Positions 23,101-34,595 of a stretch of DNA of 64,000 nt are shown one piece after another (the stretch's first letter is position 1; each line of letters begins with the position of its first letter). Both the position numbers and the translations under genes were made by a program. This DNA comes from Rutidosis leptorrhynchoides (Eukaryota; Streptophyta; Magnoliopsida; Asterales; Asteraceae), in the NCBI RefSeq assembly GCF_046630445.1, contig NC_092339.1:59232501-59296500 (forward strand), read 5' to 3'. The notes under the pieces are model-generated. The model had not been told where the DNA came from and made no database searches. It saw only the letters and a program-made list of their open reading frames with translations.

Positions 23101-24659
23101 TATCCATTAGCTATAAGTGTAGCTAACATTTCAGCTTCATCAATTGGTTCATTACCTTCTCCTAAAGAACATTCTCCTGTTCCTTGTAATTCTGGAAATT
23201 CTTCTAATAATTCTGCATGTGCATCTATAGTTTGAATATAATAGCATGTATCATCTGCAGATTGTGGTTGTTGCATTGCTCTATCAACTGAAAAGGTAAC
23301 ACTCTCATCCTCTATACTTAGGGTCAGTTTCTTACCGAACACGTCTATCATTGCTTTAGCCGTGTTTAAGAATGGTCTTCCTAATATGAGAGGAACTTGA
23401 GAATCTTCTTCCATGTCCAGAACAACAAAATCTACTGGAAATACTAAAGTACCAACTTTAACTAGCATGTTCTCCATTATCCCTCTAGGATATTTTATTG
23501 ATCTATCAGCTAGTTGTATGCTTATTCTGGTTGGTTTCAATTCTCCAAGGTCTAGTTTAGTGTATAGTGAATACGGCATTAGATTTATACTAGCACCTAA
23601 GTCTGCCAATGCTTCTATTGAACTAAGACTACCCAGAAAACATGGAATTGTGAAACTTCCTGGATCAGATAGTTTTACTGGTATCTTATTCAACAGTACT
23701 GCTGAACAATTAGCATTCATAGTAACAGCCGAGAGTTCTTCCATTTTCTTTCTATTCGTGATCAGATCTTTCAAGAATTTAGCATATCTAGGCATTCCTG
23801 AAATCACATCAATGAAAGGAAGATTTACATTTATCTGTTTAAACATATCCAAGAATTTGGATTGCTCGGCTTCAAGTTTCTCTTTCTTCATTTTACTCGG
23901 GTAAGGAAGTGGTGGTTGGTATGGTTTAACATAAGGTTTATCCTTAACTTTGTTATCTTCATTAACCTTTTCAACTACCAGTTCTTTTTCCTTATCTTGA
24001 TCAGGTTGTGGTTCTTGTGGAGTAGGAATAGCTTCATCAGAAGTTACAGGTATTTCAGGTGGTTTAAGTGTTGTACCACTTCTTGTGGTAATGGCTTTAG
24101 CTGTTTCATTTCGGGGATTAGCATTTGTATCACTAGGTAGACTTCCCGGTTTTCTTTCACCTATTAACCTTGCTAGGTTACTTACTTCTTGTTCCAGATT
24201 TTGAATAGAAGCTTGTTGATTTCTAAATGCTTGAGCATTTTGTTCATTGGTTTGTTTTTGAGATGTGAAAAATTGCGTTTGAGTTTCAACTAGCTTCGTC
24301 ATCATATCTTCTAAATTCGGCTTTTTATCATCGGTTTGTTGTGGTGGTTTGTTTTGAAAATTCGGTCTTTGCTGATTGTAATTATTATTGGATACTTGTT
24401 GATTGCTAGGACCTTGTTGGTTGTTGTATGGAATATTTCGATTATAGTTCTGGTTTTGATTGTAAATAGGTCTTGACGGTTGATAATTATTCTGATAATT
24501 ATTTCCAGGCCTTTGGTTTATGTATGAAATATTCTCTCTTTGTTCCATTGTTAATTCAATACTGAGACAATCTTTTGTCAAATGTGGTCCTCCACACTGC
24601 TCACAACTAATTCGTATTGAGTGAATATCTTTAATCATCTTTTCCATTCGTCTTTCCAC
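20109..24659 (-). CDS. pol: Athila-type Pol polyprotein (nucleocapsid knuckle, protease, RT, RNase H, integrase)
   Basis: An uninterrupted frame of 1516 codons. Domains in order: zinc knuckle [13 protein letters not shown] at residues 19-31 (the C-x2-C-x3-H-x4-C form usual for Athila); Asn/Gln-rich linker to about 110; retropepsin with DLGA at 353-356 and ILGRPFL at 425-431; reverse transcriptase with [11 protein letters not shown] at 691-701 and the FMDD catalytic box at 793-796; RNase H with [12 protein letters not shown] (Asp 942), [10 protein letters not shown] and TDHSAL (Asp 1008); integrase with an HHCC zinc site (His 1153 and 1160, Cys 1191 and 1194) and the D,D-35-E triad Asp 1223, Asp 1281, Glu 1317. 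All key residues are present, so enzyme function is plausible. The upstream start used here is a GTG; the frame continues upstream as [11 protein letters not shown], showing that gag and pol were one ORF now separated by a frameshift near 24672. The sequence style ([14 protein letters not shown]..., [11 protein letters not shown]) is Athila. Confidence 0.93.
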   Translation of the reverse strand: MERRMEKMIKDIHSIRISCEQCGGPHLTKDCLSIELTMEQRENISYINQRPGNNYQNNYQPSRPIYNQNQNYNRNIPYNNQQGPSNQQVSNNNYNQQRPNFQNKPPQQTDDKKPNLEDMMTKLVETQTQFFTSQKQTNEQNAQAFRNQQASIQNLEQEVSNLARLIGERKPGSLPSDTNANPRNETAKAITTRSGTTLKPPEIPVTSDEAIPTPQEPQPDQDKEKELVVEKVNEDNKVKDKPYVKPYQPPLPYPSKMKKEKLEAEQSKFLDMFKQINVNLPFIDVISGMPRYAKFLKDLITNRKKMEELSAVTMNANCSAVLLNKIPVKLSDPGSFTIPCFLGSLSSIEALADLGASINLMPYSLYTKLDLGELKPTRISIQLADRSIKYPRGIMENMLVKVGTLVFPVDFVVLDMEEDSQVPLILGRPFLNTAKAMIDVFGKKLTLSIEDESVTFSVDRAMQQPQSADDTCYYIQTIDAHAELLEEFPELQGTGECSLGEGNEPIDEAEMLATLIANGYEPTTEEIQMLKEEDRYRYKSSIEEPPKLELKPLPTHLEYAYLHGESELPVIISSSLINDEKYRLISVLKAHKPAIAWKIHDIKGISPSYCTHKILMEEGHKTYVQRQRRLNPNMQDVVKKEIIKLLDAGLIYPISDSPWVSPVQCVPKKGGMTVITNEKNELIPTGTVTGWRVCIDYRKLNDATRKDHFPLPFIDQMLERLAGNSYYCFLDGFSGYFQIPIAPEDQEKTTFTCPYGTFAYKRMPFGLCNAPATFQRCMMAIFHDMIEECMEVFMDDFSVFGDTFESCLVNLERMLIRCEQSNLVLNWEKCHFMVKEGIVLGHKISKEGIEVDRAKIDVISKLPHPTNVRGVRSFLGHAGFYRRFIKDFSKIATPMNKLLEKDAPFIFSDECIKSFNIIKEKLTNAPIMITPNWNLPFELMCDASDFAMGAVLGQRIEKRFQPIYYANKTLQGAQTNYTTTEKELLAIVFAFDKFRSYLVLAKTVVYTDHSALRYLFSKQDAKPRLIRWILLLQEFDIEIRDKRGAENLAADHLSRLENPDLEVLNESAIKDNFPDEYLLKIDYKEIPWFADYANYLVCGFLEKGLPYQRRKKFFSDIKHYFWEDPHLFKSCPDGIIRRCVFGDEASKILNHCHTGPTGGHYGPQLIVRKVYDAGFYWPTIYKDAHFLCKSCDACKRAGKISQRDEMPQNVIQVCEVFDIWGIDFMGPFPKSHNNLYILVAIDYVSKWAEAQALPSNDTRVIVNFLKRLFARFGTPKALISDRGTHFCNNQLEKVLKRYGVTHKISTAYHPQTSGQVENTNRALKRILEKTVGSNPKEWSIKLEDALWAFRTAYKTPIGTTPFRLVYGKACHLPVEIEHKAFWALKTCNLDLHEAGRLRLSQLNELEELRHEAYENSLIYKERMKKWHDKRIRSSKEFKKGDRVLLFNSRFKLFPGKLKSRWPGPFIVKRVFPYGTLELINLNGMEFKVNGHRVKHYIHGPMEVDNEVNHNFDTTAN

Positions 24660-25713
24660 AGCATCTATCTTTTGTAGAAATGGAATCTAAGTCATGGCTA
24701 GAATCGGCTCTAGCTGCTTTAGATGATCTAACGATGTCTTTTTCTTGGTGCCACTCATGTGAGTGGGAAGCAGTGTTATCAATAATTTTGTAAGCATCAG
24801 TTTCGGTTTTCTTCATAATAGAACCACCAGCTGCTATATCTATGTCTTTCCTTGTAGTGATGTCGCATCCTTGGTAGAATATTTGTACTATTTGACAGGT
24901 GTCTAAACCATGTTGCGGACATCCTCTTAACAACTTTCCATATCTTGTCCATGCCTCATATAGAGTTTCATTTGGCTTCTGTGTGAACGTAACAATTTCT
25001 GCTTGAAGTCTTACGGCTTTAGATGCAGGAAAGAATTGTTTAAGAAATTTGTCAACTAAAACATCCCATGTATCAATCGCCCCTTCAGGTAACGATTCCA
25101 ACCAATCTTTGGCTTCTCCCTTTAAAGTCCAGGGAAATAACATGAGATATATCTGTTCATCCTCCACTTCTCGGATTTTAAATAGTGTGCAGATCCTATT
25201 AAAGGTACGTAAATGTTCATTTGGATCTTCCTTCGGCGCACCACTAAATTGGCATTGATTAGTCACCATGTGTAGAATTTGTCCTTTGATTTCATAATCT
25301 GGCGCATTAATGTCTGGATGAGTAATTGCGTGACCTTGGCCAGTGCGTTTAGCTCTCATTCGGTCTTCCATACTTAAAGGTTCCAGATTTTCCATAATTG
25401 AATTTGTTGAATCGGAATTACTAGATGATTCTGATTTAATGGTTCGTTCCTCAACAATCTCTGTTTGAATGATTGGTGGTTCCGGGGGAAAGTTTAGTGG
25501 TTCAGGATCTACGAACCGTTCCTGAATATTCTCCGGATTCTCAATTGTGAGGTCGGGTTCAAAAAATGGATTATCGGAAATTTGAACTGAAGTACTTGGT
25601 CGACTGGATGACGATTCTAAAGAAAAATCAACGGCGACAATATTTGCTAGATGTCTTGATCGAGTTACAGGTGGTGAACGTACAAAAGGTGGTGAACGTC
25701 TTGCTCGGTGCAT
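24631..25713 (-). CDS. gag: Athila-type Gag (C-terminally frameshifted)
   Basis: 360 codons from an ATG at 25713. The N-terminal 110 residues are Arg- then Ser/Pro/Glu-rich and poorly structured. Residues about 140-285 form the retrotransposon gag core ([77 protein letters not shown]), which builds the virus-like particle. Near codon 347 the frame diverges into [15 protein letters not shown] and stops, while the pol frame carries the expected continuation ([13 protein letters not shown]). A small indel near 24672 therefore split an ancestral gag-pol frame. The two ORFs overlap by 29 bases. Whether the shift is tolerated by recoding is unknown; a disabling mutation is simpler. Confidence 0.9.
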   Translation of the reverse strand: MHRARRSPPFVRSPPVTRSRHLANIVAVDFSLESSSSRPSTSVQISDNPFFEPDLTIENPENIQERFVDPEPLNFPPEPPIIQTEIVEERTIKSESSSNSDSTNSIMENLEPLSMEDRMRAKRTGQGHAITHPDINAPDYEIKGQILHMVTNQCQFSGAPKEDPNEHLRTFNRICTLFKIREVEDEQIYLMLFPWTLKGEAKDWLESLPEGAIDTWDVLVDKFLKQFFPASKAVRLQAEIVTFTQKPNETLYEAWTRYGKLLRGCPQHGLDTCQIVQIFYQGCDITTRKDIDIAAGGSIMKKTETDAYKIIDNTASHSHEWHQEKDIVRSSKAARADSSHDLDSISTKDRCCGKTNGKDD

Positions 25714-26854
25714 TCACTGAATATCCTATTAGTTTTTAAAAAGGAAAGAAAAATTATAATAAGTTATCCAATCAATAGACTTTTCTGATTTTGCCCACGT
25801 TTCGAATAGCCAAAAGATGCAGCAGAGGGGCAGGATTCGTTTGGTCTCAATATAATTGAGTACTGTTTGGCTCCAATAACCCGGTCCACGTACAAATCCA
25901 ACTATTACTACGAACCAGAAAATTTTGATGTCTATCAATTTAACCACTTAAAATAAATTTTCGTAATTTTAAGAAATTTAGAGAAGAAGTAGAAAAAAAT
26001 CTAAGTCCTAAAAACTAGAATGGCGAGAAATAAGAGAGAAAAAGAGTGCGCGTCGAAAAATGAAAAAGACGAAGAGTGGTTTGTAAACACGCGGTTAATC
26101 CAACCTTATAACGATCACTATCTTAAAATTAAAGCTACAAATGGAGATCACTAATTGGAATTGTAATTGATACATAGGTAAACGCGTCGAAAAATAAAAA
26201 TAAGAAAATAGCGCGAAAAATGGCGTCGCAAAATTCTAAAGCACCTAAGACTTAGTCTAAGGAATAAGCACTTAAGGGATTTTACGGCAAAGCCTAAAAA
26301 TCTAAAAATAAAAATAACTATGGCAAATACTAGTAAGGAAAACTACTCTTAGTGAATTTTTATTTTATTTTTTTAATTTTTTTTTTTTAATTTTTTTTTT
26401 AAAACAAGAAACAAGGGTGTACAGTGCTAGTCACAAAAGCAAGAAACAAAAGTTGAACTACTTGTGTAATTGTTGGTGGGTTACGACAGATGCAAGAAAA
26501 AAAAAATCAATCTACTTAGTTTTAATTTTAAACTTTACTTATATTGTTTCAAAAAGAGAAATAATTGAATTGATAGCAATTAAAATTTACCAGTTGCTAA
26601 AATCTTAACAAAATCTATATTTGACACACGTATTCCCGTAAATCTTAAATGTTGATTCTAGGCATCTCGCGGTCACGAGTTACAAGTGCAGGTTGCGAAT
26701 GCGAGAAATTTGTGTAAAATATATAATCAAGTATTGGTGATGATTTAAAAATATGGGATAAAAGAAGATGTCTTTTTTTTTCGAATATATCTTAAAATAA
26801 GGTAACTAGTTGTCTAGATTCCTTTTTTTTTTATATAGCGTTTCGCTTCGGCGC
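25714..26854 (-). other. Athila 5' leader
   Basis: Untranslated stretch between the primer site and gag. A 72-codon frame at 25729-25947 directly before gag lacks any recognisable domain. Runs of A on the minus strand (about 26360-26402 and 26768-26832) dominate the region. No gene is called. Confidence 0.6.
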
Positions 26855-26872
26855 TCCCCGGCAGCGGCGCCA
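26855..26872 (-). other. Athila primer-binding site (tRNA-Asp)
   Basis: The minus strand reads TGGCGCCGCTGCCGGGGA. This is complementary at 17 of 18 positions to the plant tRNA-Asp 3' end (TCCCCGGCAACGGCGCCA), the usual Athila primer. It lies 11 bases after the LTR end. Confidence 0.93.
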
Positions 26873-26883
26873 AAAATACTTGA

Positions 26884-28808
26884 TGTTGTAGGGATGGGGT
26901 ACGAAATAGTATTATTTTTAGTACGAAATACTATTAAATATGCTACAATTTTACACAAGTTATTTATTTATTTATCGAGTGGATATACTTAAACCTTGCT
27001 ACAACACTTATAGGCAGTGTACCTAATCGTATTATAGTATAGTTTTTAGTAAGTCCGGTTCGTTCCACAGGGAAAGCTCGAGAAGTTTAACGCACACAAA
27101 ATAGAAAAATAGAAAAATATATATCTATAAAGTAGTAGTATTATTATTATATAAAAGGGGGGTTTTTACCGTTTAATGACCGGTTTGTCGATTTTTAAAA
27201 CTTAAAACACAATTAAAACCTAATGCAAAATATAAAAATAACTAAAACTTAATTTAAAGAGTAAATTAAATGACGATAATTAAAATGATAGAAATTAAAG
27301 TGCGAAAATTAAAAGTGCAATTAAATATCAATAAATAAAAGTGCGATAATTAGAAGTGCAATTAAATATAAAATAAAGGAAATTAAATATGAAATAAAAG
27401 AATTATGCTTATTTAAACTTCCGTAATCATGATGTTTGACGTGTTGATTTTAGTTTTATGCCCATGGGTTAATTGTCCTTTGTCCTGGATTATTTAATAT
27501 GTCCGTCTGGTTTTTGTCCATAACAGTCCATCAGTCATAAATATAAAGTGCGAGTGTCCTCATCAAATTATTCTTATACCCGAAGTTAAATATTCCAACT
27601 AATTGGGGATTCGAATTGTAACAAGGTTTTAATACTTTGTTTAATGAATACACCAGGTTATCGACTGCGTGTAAACCAAGGTTTTACTACTTTGTTAACA
27701 ATTACACCAATTACCCTTGAATGTAATTTCACCCCTGTTTTAATTATTCTAGTGGCTATTAATCCATTCCCGTGTCCGGTTAAATGAACGATTATTCGTA
27801 CATATAAATACCCCGCCCATCGTGTCCGATTGAGTGTATATGGTAATTTATAGGGACGCCCAATTGTAAATCTTTATATTAACATTAACAAACTATCATT
27901 TAGTTAAACAAATATAAAGCCCATTAATAGCCCATAGTCTAATTTCCACAAGTGTCGTTCTTTTGTCCAAACCCCAATTATGGTACAAAGCCCAATTACC
28001 CAATTTTAGTAATTAGCCCAACATCATGATTACTTCGTTTTAAATAAGCATAATAATAACTTAGCTACGAGACATTAATGTAAAAAGGTTGAACATAACT
28101 TACAATGATTAAAAATAGCGTAGCGTTACACGGACAAAATTTCGATTTACACACTCAAACGATCTCTATCATAAATCTTATTATTATCATAATTTAAAAT
28201 TAAAATTAAGATTATTGTTATATCTGATTACATTAACATTATGATAGAGAGATATAGATTTATAGATATATTTTTAGGTAGAAAAAGGATGGAAAAGGGT
28301 GTCTCTAAATCATCGATTTAGATGGCCTTTTATAAGCAAATGATAAATTAAAATTTTCACTTATGACCCCTGAACTATGCTCAATTAACAACTTTTTATT
28401 ATTTAATATTATTCTTATTATGAATTATTTAAATATTATATTATATTCTTGTGCATAGTTGACTTGTAATTTTTACACCGTTGCGTCGAGCGTTGAGAGT
28501 TGACTCATGTCCCGGTTCCGGATTTTCGAACGTCCTTTCGTACAATTTTATATTGTGTACTTTGCGTTTTGTAACTTGTACTCTTGTCATTTTTAGACGT
28601 TCTTCATCAATAATTTGAACCTTTTTGATTGTATCTTGTACTTTTGAGCTTTTTGGACCTTTTTGTCTTCAATTCGTCGAATCTGCCTTTTGTCTTCACT
28701 TTTTAATATTTAAACGAATATTACTTGAAAATAGAACAATTGCAACTAAAATCTTGTCTTTCTTGGGGGATAATGCTATGAAATATATGTTCCTTTTTAG
28801 CCTTATCA
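26884..28808 (-). repeat. Athila 5' LTR (complete, 1925 bp)
   Basis: Minus strand TGATAAGGCTAAAAAGG at 28808 to ...CCCTACAACA at 26884, with TG/CA ends. Bases 27725-28808 match the 3' LTR. The plus-strand flank from 28809 (CTTAGTCAC) matches position 35529 of the B 3' LTR, showing the element landed inside B's 5' LTR. Confidence 0.92.
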
Positions 28809-29844
28809 CTTAGTCACTTACACACTTAATAAGTGGTGGACTTATTAAGAACAACTCACTAGTATTCAACACTAACTTACTAAACATGGAAACTTACTAA
28901 AAGTGGAAACTTTCCATAGATAGTAACCTTTCCGAAAATGGAATTTCTTTCAGAAAACCATTATCATTGGTATAGTTACCATACTTATATCTATTAGACA
29001 ACATCTGATCGTACATTCTATCTCTAGGTTGAGATCCCGGTCACTTATTTCCATTCATTTCATTCCTTTCAAGGAATACTTCAACTGCTATTTAAGGTGA
29101 GTTTTCATAGTTCTTTTTTTCATAGCTCCTTTTGTATATTTTTTGGCTGAGAATACATGCGCCACTTTTATAACTGTTTTACACGCTAGACACAAGTACC
29201 AATTGCTAATACTATGCTATACCCGACTATGTCCGACTAAGTCCCTACAGTGATATTTTTAATTGCTCGATGAACGCATTCTTAATTATTAGGGATAGTC
29301 CTATCGGGAGTAACGTCCCCGATACATTTGACTAAGTTTTTGTATTACTTAATAATAAAATTAAACCGACAAGTATAAACTACAACTTGTCTTGAGGCAA
29401 ACTTAAACGTTTAGTCTAAATATCACGCACTGGCATAACTTTTTGATCCTGCGGGAGATCAACTTGACTGGATCTGAGTGATTTACTTATGAAAACAAAT
29501 CTTGTGGTCTAACACTATTACTGAAATCATTATTTATGACAAACCTATGAACTCACTCAACATCGTGTTGACTTTTTAAGCATGTTTATTCTCAGGTACT
29601 TAAGTATTGCTTCCGCTGTATATCTGCTGCTTTGATGATGATTGCTTTCTATGCTTGGAGTCATGCATTTCATATCATATCAATTAAAGACATTTAATGC
29701 ATTGTTTATTAAATACAATGTAATCTATTTATCTTCCGCTGCAAAACTCAATAAAACATCTCATATAGAGTCGTTCTCGTTTATACAACTGTGATTTGAT
29801 ATATTTAGTGACGTTATTCTTCCAGGCCCTAACTGGGGACGTCA
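28809..29844 (+). repeat. LARD B 5' LTR, 3' portion
   Basis: Aligns with 35529-36563 from CTTAGTCACTTAC to CTAACTGGGGACGTCA, with scattered substitutions. No gene. Confidence 0.88.
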
Positions 29845-29849
29845 AAGAT

Positions 29850-29861
29850 TGGTATCAGAGC
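29850..29861 (+). other. LARD B primer-binding site (initiator Met tRNA)
   Basis: TGGTATCAGAGC five bases after the LTR end, the same primer as LARD A. Confidence 0.93.
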
Positions 29862-30583
29862 AGTGTTGTTGTAGAGAACCAGGATTGCATTTTATGTGTG
29901 CCTTATATAATTAGGTATCTTAGCAATGTCGGACTACAACTTTCCTTGACCATAGTGCCTTTAATTATTGTCTTTAACTGTTAAATACTACACTATACCT
30001 TAGAAACTTAACTTATCATAGAATGCAAATCCAATCTAAGAACTTTCCTAAGTATTATCCAATTCCGCCACTGCATTTAAATGCAACACCATGATTTCAA
30101 AAATTCTTGACAATCCTATGTAATTTATCATAGTTTTGTGTATTACATATATATTACATGAAATATTATCCATGATTTTTGAAACCCCTATATTCGATAC
30201 TATTCATACTCAAACGTATATAACTCCCTGTTATATCACGTACCTATATGCCTTATGCCTTTATGCATCGGTTTGCAAACCAAAAAATGTCATTGGGTTA
30301 TCACAGTATACGAATTGAAAGTCTTTAATCCAAAGATTATTAGATTACATACTTATCATTTTATGATCTCGACACGTCATACTGCCATTATTGGAGTATA
30401 GACAAATCATATCTTATTATATCTTATTATATCTATCCCTGTAGATTTTGTCAGACACTTTTCCTAAATTTTCTCTGTAAATCACGGAAATCTTTATACT
30501 ATATATACGTATTCAAGGAGACTAATACATCATTCAGTATTCAACACCCATTTCATATCAAACCCTAATTCCAATCACATAAT
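29862..30583 (+). other. LARD B leader
   Basis: Non-coding leader between primer site and ORF. Small ORFs here lack recognisable features. Confidence 0.5.
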
Positions 30584-31111
30584 ATGGATTACTCACTTGA
30601 TTCTTCGAGCTCCAATAGCAGCGTAACCGAAATGAACGAACCAATTAGCAATCATCTATTTTGGATGAATTGGGGGTGGGTTCGTAGCTGACTCAATCAA
30701 TGGAGGCAAGAAGAAGGTGATCCCTTCCACCAACTGAATTCACCACTTGGCGAAGAACCTGAAGCACTTACCGGCGAACCAGTCCGAAACACCATTTTCA
30801 CCCTCATTTCCAAAACAGCTCGCCACGATTATATAATATCTAGAATTCTAGATCTTATTCGTCCCTTTATCCGAACCGCCAATCATCCCAGTATAATAGA
30901 AGAAGTTAACGAGCTTCGCGCTCGAGTTGTAGCTCTGGAGAATATGGTGCAATATCTACAAGCATCAGCAGCACCAGCAGTATAACTAGCACCACCAGTA
31001 CCATCAGCATCACCACCAACATCACCAGCTTCATCAACAACAACAACATCTGCATCTCACGCCTCAACATCACATTCGGTACCTCGGATATCAACATCAT
31101 ACGCCCCATAG
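30584..31111 (+). pseudogene. LARD internal ORF (gag-position, Ser/Pro tail), broken copy in B
   Basis: From ATG 30584 (MDYSLDSSSSNSSVTEMNEP...) to TAG 31109-31111, 175 codons before the stop, with only two in-frame stops (after WVRS and after the AAPAV segment). Landmarks shared with copy A are NHLFWMNW, LNQW, TGEPVR, IIEEVNELRARV and ALENMVQ. The tail is Ala/Ser/Thr/Pro-rich and ends TSHSVPRISTSYAP. Copy C keeps only the tail, ending SQSVPRTSTSYTP, so the last residues are the best conserved part. NELRARVVALENMV looks like a short coiled coil. No enzymatic motif is visible. It sits where gag would be; whether it is a divergent Gag or a LARD-specific protein cannot be settled from sequence alone. 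Confidence 0.65.
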
Positions 31112-31662
31112 ATACCAAGGAATATTAGTAATAATGAGTTAAAATGTATTGACTCATTCTTCCTGAAGAATTATATATGTATACTTTATATATATATATG
31201 GTTTAATAAATCTTTTCGTACTAATCTATTACGCGTGAATCTTAACTAGTATATACTACTTGGTTAATTCATATCACTAATATGCTATGATGTACATCCT
31301 TTGTTAATGACTTAATGATTGTTAATCACTGCTTCAGCATAATAAACTCCATTTCATAATAAACCAAGTGTATTATTCAAATACATGTTTGATCTTACAC
31401 TCCTATTTTCGATGTACTCGAAACTTTATAGAAAACATTATTCGTGCCTTGTAAATTTCATAAGAATTCCACGAGCACCAACATCATATACCGAGGTATA
31501 TCAATAACAATGAACGATGAAGTATTGATTCATAACTTCATTTAATCTGCAACAATTATGAAATCTCTAAGGTTTTGGAGATTATTTATTCTCGTTTCAA
31601 CCGCAAATCAAATGAGTTTAATATTATATTAACTCATTAAATCCATGATTACATCTGAAGAA

Positions 31663-31670
<8 letters not shown>

Positions 31671-31718
<48 letters not shown>

Positions 31719-31719
31719 C

Positions 31720-31768
<49 letters not shown>

Positions 31769-31795
31769 CATATATATATATATGAATATATATCT
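31671..31795. repeat. TA microsatellite with periodic C interruptions
   Basis: Alternating TA with a C about every 14-18 bases. The ORF read through it is pure Tyr/Ile and meaningless. Confidence 0.85.
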
Positions 31796-31853
31796 TCATA
31801 AAGATTGTAATTAAAAACTCTTTTGTACAAACTGTTAATTGTGAAAATATTTT

Positions 31854-31865
31854 AACGGGTAGGTA
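31854..31865 (+). other. Internal PPT-adjacent 12-mer, copy B
   Basis: AACGGGTAGGTA followed by AAACCCGAGAAATATTT; the same 12-mer stands at the real 3' LTR border (34094-34105). Confidence 0.7.
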
Positions 31866-32265
31866 AAACCCGAGAAATATTTATATCTCACATTAATATG
31901 TTACATTGTACATTCTTCAAATCTGATTCAGTAGTCAGTAAATATACTACTTACAATCACAAGATATATGTATCCTTTCACTAAAAAACAACCATTTTCA
32001 ATTACATATTCTGATTTTGATATATCAGAATTCAAGTAAAGCTTTAGCAGGTGTTATCTTCCTAAAGATCACTACATTCATGAATTATATTCATTCGTAT
32101 TCTATGATGAATTATCACATCAAACTACCGAAATTATCATTCATTACTTTTGAAATCAACAACGCCTATTCGTCAATCAATAGATCCGTTGACGATTACA
32201 ATCAGCGTTTAATCATCTAAAAATAAAATTTCTTGAAACCATCTCGAATTGATAATCAATGATTC

Positions 32266-32500
32266 CGATTCGTTAACCTTGAGAATTCTGACGAAGTAGC
32301 AAAAGCTATAGATGGTCTTAATGGCCAAAAGTTTGATGATAAAGAATGACGCATTGAAAAAGCTTAGATTTAGAACTGGAAAATGAATTGAGCAAACCAT
32401 GAAGGAAGCTGTGGAAAAATCACAAGGACTAAACCTGTAATCAAAGAATCTAGATGATTCGATTTCTGATGAAAACCACAGAAGATTTTTTTACGCATTC
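32266..32500 (+). pseudogene. PABP-like fragment inside LARD B
   Basis: The first frame reads RFVNLENSDEVAKAIDGLNG then QKFDDKE and a TGA where poly(A)-binding proteins have the Trp of KEW. After a shift, a second frame reads IEQTMKEAVEKSQGLNL, stop, SKNLDDSISDENHRRFF. From family knowledge PABP has GFVNFENADDAAKAVEALNG, KKFDDKEWYVG, then MKEAADKSQGLNLYVKNLDD and SISDEKLKELF. This is the clearest of the three copies for RRM3 (RNP-1-adjacent FVN-F-N strand and last helix) and for RRM4 RNP-2 (LNLYVKNL). The fragment is collinear with coding sequence with no intron visible. It is not translatable as it stands. Confidence 0.75.
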
Positions 32501-34074
32501 TAAATCTTTACGGAAGAATTTTCCTCATTATCATTCGATCTTAGAAATTTTAAGATATCATCGTATCTTTCGTTATAAATATCCTCTATATTTCTGAAGA
32601 TATCTTCATAACGATTCTTGTCCGCAATCAATTATCTCTTTGCGATATCTTTATTTCATCATAAAGGAAACTGTATTAGTTTCTATATTCTGTAAAATTC
32701 AAGTTTAAATTATAAATGTTTTGAAGAAGTGTTGGGAATTGAAGCATGAGTTAGTATAATATAATGACGTCAGTCCAACGTGATTATATTACAGTAAGTC
32801 ATGCTAAATTTTTAATGGAAGATGATGATGCATAGACTTTATAATCATCATTCGCCATGTTACACGACTCTTACATTTTATTTAACCTCTAAACATATCA
32901 AGAAAATATTTTTCTTGATGATTCGGTCTTTTTCGGATGTTCTGGTAATTTGACAAATCAAATCGTGCTATTACCTTTCCTTACCTTTCCTTTCTACTTT
33001 ATATATTATGATCATTCGAAACTTCATACCTACAAATTCTGGACCATTACTCGCTTGACTTAAAGTCAGGAAGGAAAAACAAGAGCATAGAGCTCCGACA
33101 TATAAGGGAAAATATAAAGTCCGAAAACAACACCGAAATTACAAACCGTGTATATCAATACGTATTGCAACGTAAAGACACGGGAGAATTAAAAATATTA
33201 TAACCCCATGGGAATAGTAAAAGAAAACAAATTCCTCTGGTGGTAAATGAAAAAGAAGAATGACTGTATATATGGTCAATATAATAACAAGGATTAGAAC
33301 TGGATTAAGCATTTCCTTAATCTTTTGGAAGTTTGAATTGAGAAAGAAAGTATAGAAGTGGTGAAGATAATGAAACGGAAGAAGCTAATTTATAGCAAAA
33401 TTCCAAACACAGCAATCGAGGCAATTCACCGCATTTAATCAAAGAAAATCCTAAATTCCTTAATTACCGTAAAAAATCATATTATAGATTATGAAGATTT
33501 CTTTAAATCCCTTAATTTCCGAAAATCAACTTTAACCATGTCAAAAGTTAAAGCAAACAGATATTTCATCATTTCACTATTTTATCCATATTATTCAAAG
33601 ATGATAAAACTTTATTTTTCAACTTATATTCATCATTAAAATATTCTTGTTGTAAACAATGTAGATCTCTATCAAATTTCACGACTATGATTTTCATGAA
33701 CTCCTCTTTATTTTGTCTATTGTGGCATAAACGCTCAAGGCTTTTAAATAAGCTCACTATTATTCATAACACATTTCATGTGTTCAGTTTACTGAAATGC
33801 TTGTATAGCACCATCATCCCTTTTGAAAATAACCTAGTCAAATGACACTCTTGTTAATCCTTTAGATAACCTCCGCATTAATGATAAAATGCACTTCATA
33901 GAAGAACCTGTAGAAATTATGGTTCGTATGATTTAAACTCTTGAAACAAAATAATATTCTATCCGTTGGAATTCACGAAAGGCCCCGACCATACCTGGGA
34001 ACGTGAAGACCAAACAAAACGTAAATATCCTCGTCTATGTACAAACAATGCCGATTGATGGCAACAACTAAATT
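32501..34074 (+). other. LARD B 3' internal non-coding region
   Basis: Contains the conserved hairpin and the conserved block at about 33045-33195 shared with A and C. No gene. Confidence 0.6.
32744..32804 (+). other. Conserved 61-nt hairpin of LARDs, copy B
   Basis: Arms 32744-32764 and 32784-32804 are identical to those of copy A. The loop differs but again contains a palindrome (GACGTC). Confidence 0.8.
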
Positions 34075-34106
34075 TCGGGACGAAATTTCTTTTAACGGGT
34101 AGGTAC
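34075..34106 (+). other. LARD B 3' PPT region
   Basis: TTTCGGGACGAAATTTC then TTTTAACGGGTAGGTAC directly before the 3' LTR start at 34107. Confidence 0.75.
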
Positions 34107-34183
34107 TATGACAACTCGGAAATTTACGACTAAATTTAAACCTAACTTTTATATGATTCCGATGATTCACAAACAATTTTATG

Positions 34184-34267
<84 letters not shown>

Positions 34268-34386
34268 TAAAAACGTTACGTGTTATAATAATTTCTATTA
34301 TTTAAATGATTTTAAAATAAACATTAAAATATAATTGATTTTGAAAAACTAAATATTAAATAAATATTTCAAATATATATTTCAAA

Positions 34387-34452
<66 letters not shown>

Positions 34453-34497
34453 GTAATGAATTAGTAAAAAGAAAATAATACTTATCATGTAGTAAAT

Positions 34498-34595
<98 letters not shown>

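Larger units (their letters stand above)
3638..28808 (-). mobile_element. Athila-type Ty3/gypsy LTR retrotransposon, interrupted by LARD A
   Basis: Read on the minus strand the order is: 5' LTR (28808-26884), tRNA-Asp primer site (26872-26855), leader, gag, pol, a small zinc-knuckle ORF, a long spacer with repeated AAGTGTGGG motifs, polypurine tract, and a truncated 3' LTR (4829 to about 3638). LARD A (8193-20064) is inserted 44 bases after pol. The two LTRs differ by five substitutions that I could find over about 1080 aligned bases with no indel, so the insertion is recent. The far 720 bases or so of the 3' LTR are lost or replaced. The right end sits inside the 5' LTR of LARD B. Confidence 0.85.
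31112..32265 (+). other. LARD B internal non-coding region with TA repeat
   Basis: No gene. A TA microsatellite with regularly spaced CATATATA interruptions lies at about 31671-31795, and the internal AACGGGTAGGTA motif at 31854-31865. Confidence 0.6.

Noticed and set aside
23413-23904. 163-codon plus-strand ORF
   Set aside because: Shadow of Athila pol.
25729-25947. 72-codon ORF just upstream of gag
   Set aside because: No domain and hydrophobic composition expected of AT-rich DNA; kept as leader.
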